Below are positions 55,640-64,000 of a stretch of DNA of 64,000 nucleotides, piece after piece (the first letter of the stretch is position 1; each line of letters starts with the position of its first letter). The translations under genes were made by a program, and so were the position numbers. A model generated the notes under the pieces. The model saw nothing but the letters and a program-made list of their open reading frames with translations. It searched no databases and had not been told where the DNA came from. The stretch is from Parietaria judaica (lineage: Eukaryota; Streptophyta; Magnoliopsida; Rosales; Urticaceae). The DNA lies in assembly GCA_954871525.1 (NCBI GenBank), contig OX940871.1, positions 372,001 to 436,000 of the forward strand. The letters are read 5' to 3'.

Positions 55640-58600
55640 CACATGTATGAATAAGAGGATGTGGTGTTTTGGCTTATCTTTTGTCATGTGATGAGCAACC
55701 CGTGAGTTGTGGTTTTTGGAGTGAATTGCAAGTTTGTAGCTGGATTTAAATGTCAATAATTCAAGCTTAATCCAACTTTTAATTGTTATCACTAAACTAA
55801 TCATTTGTTTAATTCACAATAATATTGTATAAGCATAAAAAGTGGATTTTATATTGCATGCACAATATGAAAATGAAGTCAATTAATGGACGTTTTTGTA
55901 AGCAAGTGAATGGATATTTGTTGTTTCTTAGACTCACACGTAATCGAACCATGAATTATTCAATTAATTTAGTGATTATAGTACAATGAATTATTTTAAT
56001 TAACTCAATAACAAGCAACATCATGTTGTTATAAACTCAATTCAATTCTATCTAGAACTAAATTAATATTTCAAAGAAAAAAAAACAATCTTGAAATTCG
56101 CCAAGGTGACAGTATTAGAAGTGTAAAATACGCATCGAGCAATAAAATTATTATTAATTCTTGAATAATATACAATCATAAAGAGCATGATTATTAACAT
56201 CACGGTCGAAAACTATTGTGATTTTCGTACGGATTATAGCATCAAAACGTGATTATGAACCATTCAAAACAAGAAACTGGAAAAAAAGTTTGTCGAATTT
56301 CTAAGGTCTAAAACGACATGTTAATTACTCGAATCTTGGTTGTCGTTTAGGTTTAGTGAAATTCATCAATGATCTTCATATTTCAACAAGAAATTACAAA
56401 AACACACACCAATAAATCTTGAAAAAGAGTTGAGTGTTGTAATAATATTATAACATGCACACGAGCAGCGGCAAATGAAGGAAATTTCACGAGAAGAGGC
56501 GGAAAAAAATATATTGTACATTCGAATAAGATGTGACACTAAAACTACCAACATATATTACAAGCAGCTATCATCTACAAGTTTTAACTAAATGCGTATT
56601 TCTCATTCTATTTCGTAGTTTATGCTTCACAAAATCATGACAAAAACGTCCTTTCGACTGAAGCTGTACCATTAAGTAAAATAAAATCTTATGTAAAAAT
56701 TAATCCGGTAAATATGATTGTACCAAAAAACATTTTCCGGTTTTACGAATTCTGCCAAAAAATAATATGACATTAAACAGCATAGAAACTATAAGAGAAA
56801 ATATTTAATAAGCCATCTTTTACATTTAAAGACCGTTACAAGTGAATACTTTTTTGTAAACAATTAAGTACCCTTTACAAGGACCCTAAAAAGATGAGAA
56901 ATAAGCATAGAAAATGGAAAAAAGAGAAAAATAAACAGTAAAAATGGGATTAGTGGAAGACAATGAGTGGACATGAAGAACAAAATCATCAGCTTTTTGT
57001 GCAAAAATACTAACTTTATAAACCGTTATTTATCTATCAAAATCACTGTTTATTGCACGCCGAGTATATTATATAAATTCATTATGGGTTTAACATCTAA
57101 TTACTACTTAATTATTCATCATATATATTTGGTTTCTAATTTGTTTAATTACTATTCTTTTTAACTCAGATTTCATTCAAAAAGGAGAAGAAACATAACC
57201 AGCACGTGAGAACGTCTCGGAACGATTTAATGTTAGACTGTTACGAACTCAGTTAACACGTTTAAGTATAGAATATAGATATACGAAAGCGACATACATC
57301 ATTAAGCTTTTAGATTGTTTTTTTAAGCCTTATGATCTATAATGTAGTTTAATTAGAATAAGACTTTTATCGAGAATCATTATGCGCGGTATTTAACAAC
57401 TAGATGTCTAATGTCACTCGGATCGGGACCGTGGGCATGGAGGTTCTAGACGCTACTGGCTTTCTGTAAGCGCATTTGAAGCACGTCTGAACACAAAAGC
57501 TTATCTTATCTTAAGTTTATTTCTTCCGTTCATATTAGAAAAAGATATATTAAGTGCTCGAAATACTATTAAAAAAATTCTCTCAAAAGTAGTGATTATC
57601 AAGTGCTCATGAGTTGCCACGAGCTACAATTATCGCTTGGCATTCTGTGTAAATTCACAAACTTTACCACATATTATTATAAAATGTGATAGTTAATTAT
57701 GGAAATCTGAATAATTAAGGGAACATCATGATTAGAAGAGTTGAATAATGCAATTTTCAAATGTTCTACCAAATAATATATATAATTATTTACATATCAC
57801 TGATATATAGATACAATATTATATAATCGGATAATATTGGGAAGAGATTATTAGAATAAAAGATGTGAATATTGATCAGATCTTAATGATTTGAAGTCTA
57901 AAAATAATTTGTTCTCTTAATGTTGGGACTTGTCATTGTTTTATTTCAATATATTAAATGTAGTTAAATGAAAGTCCAAATTTTAATCTTAAGTAAGAAA
58001 AATTAATTATGTGTTGCTCTATGAATATATATATATATAAGTAATGAAAAACTTGTAAAGGGAAGTTAGTTAATGCACAACTCAATCTTGTCATGGATGA
58101 TTAACGGCCCACTAAATAATAATGACGCAATTTGACTAGCAAAGCAAGAACTCATTAGCATGATTAATATAAAAAAAAATACAATTAACCAAAGCAATAA
58201 AGTTAGCTTTTTATTTTTATTTTTGATGTATGAAAACAAAATCAAAATATAATGAAAGTACAAAGTATAGTGCCGTTGGGTTTGGGTTGATGATAGTTAT
58301 CCAAATTTGTGCTCTACATGATCAACCACAATCATTATAATATAACAATAATGAGACTAACGAATAAAGAATATTAATAATAAATTAATCATTTTTTGAA
58401 TTAAATTAAATTAGTTTATAGACATTATTTTCTTTTTTTCAATGATTTTTTATGATTTTTTTTGGATTTTTATGGTTATAGAAATTGGTATTCACAAGTT
58501 TATTTGCGTTCAACGTTATTAATAAAAGACATGCAATAGTCTATTAAAAATATTTATTTTTTTCGTAAATCATAAATATCTTTTGTGCATTACTTTAAAA

Positions 58601-58799
58601 AAATTAAAATGTATTATTGACAATGATAAAAGTTCCATAAGAAATTTTACCAAGAGTCTAACTGGATCCATAAACCGAATCTACTATCGAATTTCGGTCC
58701 CAAACAAATTCTTCGTTACAACCGATTTTGCGTCCAAAAGAGAAGATTTTTGTTTTGTTTATATTTTAAACAAATATTAAAGTTTAGATCTTTTTTAGC
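55640..58799. repeat. Older tandem duplication of subtilase flank, copy 2
   Basis: Partner of 38273-41457. Non-coding, AT-rich, with several short (TA)n tracts that differ in length from copy 1. The open frames here are AT-driven and not conserved between the copies. Confidence 0.85.
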
Positions 58800-58937
58800 G
58801 CGAAGACCATGTTGTACCGAAGACAATGTCTACATGTTTACTCGACTCTAACGGCGCCCTGAAGACGTACTTGAAATAGCTCAAGGCATCGTAAATTATT
58901 GGGTCGGGCTCGATTTCGGATTCTCTCACAAGTACAA
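58795..58937 (-). pseudogene. Exon-like sequence at the right edge of the tandem duplication
   Basis: From a TAG acceptor (58938-58940) it reads VLVRESEIEPDPIIYDALSY then FKYVFRAPLE ... DIVFGTTWSSR and stops at TAA (58795-58797), which lies inside the edge of the duplicated flank. Codon use is exon-like. The stop is supplied by the neighbouring flank DNA, so this looks like a gene cut by the duplication. Family not recognised. Confidence 0.35.
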
Positions 58938-59662
58938 CTATCAAACTCAAAGTAGTATGGCTTTTGCACTAAATTCGTAGGGACGTCTTGATTTAAATCA
59001 AAGTCGGAATAATAAATCTTTTGCCTTTTTGTTGAGGATATAAACCTTGCTTAGCTAGATCGATGGTAGCTCTACAAAATGAAGAATTGCCATCAACTAA
59101 ATTCCACACTATGATGTCGTTTTCTAAAATCCAATATTTCACTTCATATTCTATCTATAAAGAGTATTTAAATTTACCACTGAAATTTCCTATAATTATG
59201 ATGTCATAATTCTCTTTTACGCTGTCTTCACAATTATTATATCGTTTGCTAATAATTATGTCGTCTTACTTTCTCCCTCTCAAATTGATTGTCGTTTTTG
59301 TATTACAGTTATCGTACGATCATGTCAATTATAAGACCACTGTAGTTTGCTTCTCGAAATTCATTTTGCATTTCATATATTCAAAGGCCATTCAAGATAA
59401 TCCGGATTAACCGTTTCGAACACGATACAGTAGAGCATATAGATACCATAATGTTACTAATTAAAAAAACCTTCCATGTAATTTGAGGGAATGATTGGAA
59501 CCTCAATCGAGAGCTCCATGGTTTTGCAGAATAACCGGTACAAACGAACCTGCGAATACAAAAATATAAATTTCGAAACAAGATAATCAAATAAATAAAA
59601 AAATTGGTACAATGTACAAGTCATAAATAATCGATATTAATTTTGCACCTGTAATTGATATC
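58938..59662. other. 3' region of CDT1 and spacer
   Basis: No separate gene recognised. A minus-strand exon-like piece at 59400-59550 (acceptor near 59552) may be a 3' UTR exon or an alternative end of CDT1. GTCGTTTT-type motifs occur at 59113, 59290 and nearby. Confidence 0.35.
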
Positions 59663-61818
59663 TCAAGAGCCGGTAAGCTTTGCCCGAACGGAATCGAGAT
59701 CGGACCCCTTCTCGATACTATATATGACCAAACAAAAAGAATTGCAAAGTAAGCCTCGTGAAAATTACGTCGGAAGATTAAAAAATAAACAGTTCGAAAA
59801 CAACCCACCTATAAATTATATCTCCACCAGAATTCGACTTCTTGATTAGCCAGTCCGGAACTTGCCTTTCGAGCTGATCGAGCAGCTCGTCGACTTCTCC
59901 TGAAATGATGATCAAAATTCGACATCAATAATTCGATAACTCTATAGTAGTTTAACATCAAAGATTCAAAATTACCTTTTTCAACGATGTTGAGATTAAT
60001 CATAATTATCTTATGCACAAGCTCCGCTTTCGTGATCGGGGAGAAGTTGACGGACACGAACAGAGAGTGGATCAAAACGACATTGTCCATGAGAGAATAC
60101 GTATCTTCGCATATCAGTGCGCCTGTTTCCTGAGACACCCACAAAATAAGTCTTTTTAATCATATTCTATCTATGTTTATTATGTCCTGTTATTTATAAA
60201 TATATAAATGATGTATATGTTTACCTCCTTGGAGACTCCTTTTGTAATCTGAGAGATATCTTGTGGCTCGTCTGCACTTAAACTAAATGCATTTTCATCG
60301 CCTTCGAGTTCCGAGAAGTCGAGAACTCGTTTTGCAGGTTGGCAAGATTGAGCTGACCTCTGGCTTCCCGCTGTCTTCTTATTATCTTCGCAAGTGGAAA
60401 CCGATCGCCTCGGTATGGACGGTAAGGGCGTTTGCGTCATAAAACATTCGTCGGATTGTGTGGGCTTGGCAAGTGGGCTTACAGCAATGGGCTCGGAGCA
60501 CAAACCAGAAGATCGATCACAGCTCTCTTCCTTCAACTTGCTTTCAGTTTCTTGCTTGAGGTTATCGATAGGTGGCACAATACCGGTTCTAGAAACCGCC
60601 ACCTCAGCATTTTCTGAGAAGTGTTTCCTAAAATTAGGGCCTAAAATAATGTTCTCGGTCATAAACTCTCTTTCGCTGGAAATCGGTTGAGTTTCGACAC
60701 GAGGAACCTCGGGCAATTCATCTAGCGTGGGAACAATACTCCTTTTGTTGAAAGGCTCGGGCAAGATAGCCTCGGGTACATCACTAGCCTTTTTTATTCC
60801 ACAAAAGATAGCAAACAAAATCGAAATGTGTTCATGTCACGATCAAGAAAACCGGACTAATATTTCGTAAAAAATGTACATGCACGTGGAATAATCAGTC
60901 ATTTTAAAAACAGTGATACCTCCGGGTTTTTAGTGAAGTATCTACGAAGCCTCGAAGAGAAGACTTTACTCAGAGCCACATAATCAGAAACCTCAGAGTG
61001 GCCTTCCACGACATCCAAAAGCAAACCGATCTTCATATCAGGCTTCATCGACAGAGTCTTCTCGTCGTGCGTGATAACCTTATCTATCTGTAAGCCTTCA
61101 GGAAGTATGAACTTCATTTGCGCGAGATTCTTGTGCAGAAAGTCTCTGAACAAGAAGACAACGCAATGACAAGAATTACTCTATTAATTAGTCGTAATTC
61201 ACCGTAATATCTCTAGAATTAGCTAAGAGAATGCAATTCTTTAACAAGTTCCTACAACATCATTTTCTATCGCCATCCCTATCGCGTTCCTACACACTCA
61301 AAGCTTACCGTTTTCTACAGTTCTTCTGCAATTCCGGTGTTTGTACTCACTCGAATCGCGTTTCAATACGATATCGAATCCGAGATAGTATCGTTGATCT
61401 ACATTACTTCAGCTACATGCAAAGAACAAGTAATCAGTACCTTTTAGTCAAAACCCTGATTTGGGCCGAAACATTCGCGAAAGTGGGCGACTTTTTGCGC
61501 AGACCGAGCAACCTCAACGAGCAATTCATCTGATCAAAGGCCTCCGAAATCTCCCTGAAGCTGAAACAAAGAAACCCCCAAATTCAATCACTAAGTTGAA
61601 CCAAAAACACTGACGAAAATCAATCAAAGAACACACGTTTGGGGAAGCTTAACGTCACCGCCATGGCCTTTCTTGTGCAAAGACTCGTTAATCTTCTGCG
61701 GAGTCTCGCATTCAAGCTTGGGCTCCAAAGCAGCGGATTTCTCGCTTGAGGGAAGAATCTTCTCGCATTCGGAATCCAACACGGCCTGATTCGCCGATTC
61801 GCGTGTCTTCTGGTCCAT
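59663..61818 (-). CDS. CDT1: CDT1 replication-licensing factor (plant CDT1a/b-like)
   Basis: CDT1 loads the MCM helicase at replication origins in G1. Seven exons: 61637-61818 (ATG at 61818), 61441-61560, 60920-61145, 60225-60788, 59976-60129, 59809-59899, 59663-59717 (TGA); 1,392 nt, 463 residues, all phases consistent. The central winged-helix, geminin-binding-type domain spans about 60-175 (FREISEAFDQMNCSLRLLGL, FANVSAQIRVLTKR, HKNLAQMKFILPEGLQ). A disordered Ser/Pro-rich linker follows, with TPLPSIPRR, a possible CDK site. The C-terminal MCM-binding winged helix covers about 364-463 (LMDNVVLIHSLFVSV, KAELVHKIIMINLNIVEKGE). The ATG at 61818 is used because the longer open frame begins with GTG. 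It looks intact. Confidence 0.9.
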
Positions 61819-62003
61819 CGCTGAAACCGAATTCGCAGGTTCGATTGAAGATCGAAGCTGAATCTTGAAGATGGGGTTTCTAGGGTTCGGAGGAGTTTGG
61901 CCTTGTCGCCATGGGAGGGAAAACGAAGCTCGTTCTTCGACGAGATTCAAACTGGAACTGTCCGAAAAGACAAAAATACCCTCCAAATGTCGTTTTTCTT
62001 CCA

Positions 62004-62103
62004 CTTGTCGTTTTCTGTATCGGTTAAGACATGTGCGTTAAATTTTTCTTGTCGTTTTCTGTATCGGTTAAGACATGTGCGTTAAATTTTTCTTGTCGTT
62101 TTC
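62004..62103. repeat. 44-bp tandem repeat upstream of CDT1
   Basis: Two full units and a partial third starting CTTGTCGTTTTCTGTATCGG at 62004 and 62048, about 190 bp upstream of the CDT1 ATG. Each unit carries a GTCGTTTT motif. A promoter role is possible from position only. Confidence 0.8.
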
Positions 62104-63484
62104 TTCAGCTTTTTATTAATGGATTGTAGCTCTCTAAATTTGATGTCGTTTTTAGTAAAAAAAAAATCGTTTTGAAATATGATCATGAGATTTTAGTGTC
62201 GTTTTCTCAACCATGAGATGTCAGTGTGATTGGTAATAAAAACAGTGAGAAAGACAACGATATACCCAGCGAAAAACACGATGTTCAAACTTAAGACCGG
62301 CCACGGATCATATTGAAAAGATAGACGAAAATTAATATGAACAAAGTAGAGTCCCTTTAAATACATATTGTCATTACCTTAAACAAATAAATAAAATACT
62401 ATTTCTACCATAGTGTCATTGACGAGAGCCCGGAGCGACTGTGAAGGAGGACAAGAAGAAGAAGAAGAATATGAGAGCAAAGAGTGAGAGATGATGCGCT
62501 GAAGTTTTATATTATATTCGTATTATCAATCACATTTTACACCAAATATTTTTTTAGGAGTCTTTTACCAAAGGACGAAATCGTAGGAAAATTGAGTAAA
62601 CGTTGGGTAATTTGAAACGTCATACTTGAAAATACATTTTTTCACGTAAATGTGACCGATATTTCTGAATAGTATTTTAATTTCCATGCCAATTTTAAGC
62701 TTAGGCGTCATGTATATAAAATTATGTATAAAGAAAATATGATGACAACAAAACAAAGCATTGAATAAAAACAAAGTTAGATTCTTTCTATATATGCTTC
62801 TTGTTTCACTACTCATCAAAAGCTTTCTTTAAAATGTATGAAATGACCTTCGTTGATACGATCACTAGCTAATCGAACCTTTTTTTAGCTCTTTTTTCAT
62901 GCCCTAAAGTACTATCTTTAATGCCACTAAATATTTCCCAAAATGAGGCAAAATTATCTTGAAAAAAACAACCTTGTTTCAATAGAATAAGACTATAAAA
63001 GAGCATATAAATAATGGCTGAATTCTTAATGCAAACAAAGGACCACAATAAAAAAAGACTTTTCCAAAAGCTAATTTTTTGAGGAATCAATTGGGAATAT
63101 AGAGTAACTATGTTCAATAAAGAAGTGCACAAATTGTATCTAACACCATAGTTGTACTTATTTTTTAAATATATTTTAATTTTAAAATTTCATTAAATTA
63201 TAGATATTTATGAAACAGATTAAAAAAATCATGTACGCAACCGAAAAATTCGACAGAATAAGTCAAATTCTCGACGGAAAACCCGTTTAAAAATTTCGAC
63301 AAAAATTTGATGATTGTAGTTCAACTTCAAACATTTATGATATAAAGAGAATAGTTCACTTATTTTCAAATTTTAATTAATCTTGTAAAAAGAAAAATTC
63401 CAAATATAGATACTAAAAAATAAAATAGAAAATAGGAGAACAAATCCGTGGAAGAGAGGGCAAAGAAGGCATGATTGGGGGGTT
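62104..63484. other. CDT1 upstream and intergenic AT-rich DNA
   Basis: GTCGTTTT recurs at 62096, 62142 and 62200; a GAAGAAGAAGAAG tract lies at 62455-62469. No gene recognised. Confidence 0.35.
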
Positions 63485-63700
63485 ACGTGGCACCTACCAA
63501 AATCTACATGACTATTTGTCCCCACAAGCACCGTCAAATGTTGACCTACTCGGACACGTGTCGGGCTTAGGACGGTGGTGACCGAAATCTTGTGCCTTGG
63601 TTGGTTGCTGTGTGCCAATCCCTTCAAAGCTGCGATCCCACGCAACAGCACGTGCGGGCCAAGCTTGCCACGTGCCACTCTCTACAAATATTTCATCTTG
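63485..63700 (+). promoter_or_regulatory. G-box/ABRE cluster, probable promoter of a gene beyond the right edge
   Basis: Three CACGTG palindromes (63555-63560, 63649-63654, 63669-63674) and one ACGTGGC (63485-63491) in about 190 bp, followed by a TATA-like CTACAAATATTTC at 63683-63695. Clusters of this kind bind bZIP/bHLH factors and are typical of ABA- or light-responsive promoters. GC content is above the surroundings. The direction (plus) is inferred from the TATA position; no start codon with a long frame follows inside the window. Confidence 0.45.
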
Positions 63701-64000
63701 GAATATTCCATTAATATGGGAAGAAATCAAGGCTTTGTTCCATAATAATTCTAATATTTTATTCTATTATTTTGAGTTTGTTTTTTATTTTTTATTTTTT
63801 ATTTTTTTACCATGACTTAAGTGTTAAGTCTGAAAGATATGTCAATTGAGCCGGAACGGGCTTTTATCAACACCACATAATGTGTGGAGTAGGAGCGGAC
63901 GAGCTTTTGAAGAGCAATTTATGCCCACTTTAGCCCGTAGAGCTTGACTCATAATATCGTGTTTTACGGATTGCTTTTACTGGATTTTACATGAAACGGA
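63701..64000. other. Edge sequence, nothing assigned
   Basis: T-rich DNA with TTTTTATTTTTTATTTTT repeats, then mixed sequence without a long frame. Confidence 0.3.

Noticed and set aside
61624..62004. N-terminally extended CDT1 start
   Set aside because: The in-frame extension begins with GTG and has no ATG; the ATG at 61818 fits a eukaryotic start and the family's variable N-terminus.

Overview
This is nuclear DNA of a flowering plant, most likely a eudicot. The genes have many short exons with GT/AG introns, the intergenic DNA is AT-rich, and the protein families include plant-only ones (subtilase, brassinosteroid-type P450, plant CDT1, WD40 inositol 5-phosphatase). I cannot name the species. 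All exon coordinates were set by hand from splice signals, reading-frame phase and family resemblance; no alignment was run.

Only four genes look complete: a plastid-type HEAGH metalloprotease-like gene (21961-25134, +), two subtilisin-like proteases (32563-36508 and 49287-53207, -), and a CDT1 replication-licensing gene (59663-61818, -). The rest of the coding DNA is broken. There are two copies of cytosolic glutaminyl-tRNA synthetase (GlnRS) without their C-terminal half, an inositol 5-phosphatase without its C-terminus and with a 2-nt deletion, the 3' half of a CYP724-like P450 plus a second copy of its last two exons, the last four exons of eIF5B, the first half of an FMP32/MCUR1-type mitochondrial protein, the start of an organellar RRM protein, and one exon of a cinnamoyl-CoA-reductase-like gene.

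Layout. 1-971: tail and 3' LTR of a Ty3/gypsy chromovirus inserted in a GlnRS exon. 972-3938: GlnRS copy 1. 4392-5330: P450 fragment. 8270-12562: broken 5-phosphatase. 16606-18937: P450 3' half. 19779-20658: eIF5B tail. 21961-25134: HEAGH gene. 25971-29150: RRM and FMP32 fragments with minisatellites. 29459-32050: nested transposons. 32563-36508: subtilase 1. 37252-38272: hAT-like element. 41515-45695: GlnRS copy 2. 46820-46982: CCR-like exon. 47025-53207: second copy of the nested transposons and subtilase. 53446-55314: two further transposons. 59663-61818: CDT1. 63485-63700: a G-box-rich promoter-like stretch at the right edge.

Two levels of duplication organise the window. Subtilase plus flank exists in tandem (about 30.3-41.46 kb and 47.0-58.8 kb). 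The outer flanks have diverged, but the 5.9 kb over most of the subtilase is nearly identical, and identity drops at a TA microsatellite in intron 2. GlnRS 972-3938 and 42729-45695 are also nearly identical. Because each copy serves as the empty site for the other, several insertions can be defined to the base with their target duplications. I found no operon-like or novel enzymatic system. The unusual feature is the genome architecture: a mosaic of intron-containing gene fragments with recent copy homogenisation.
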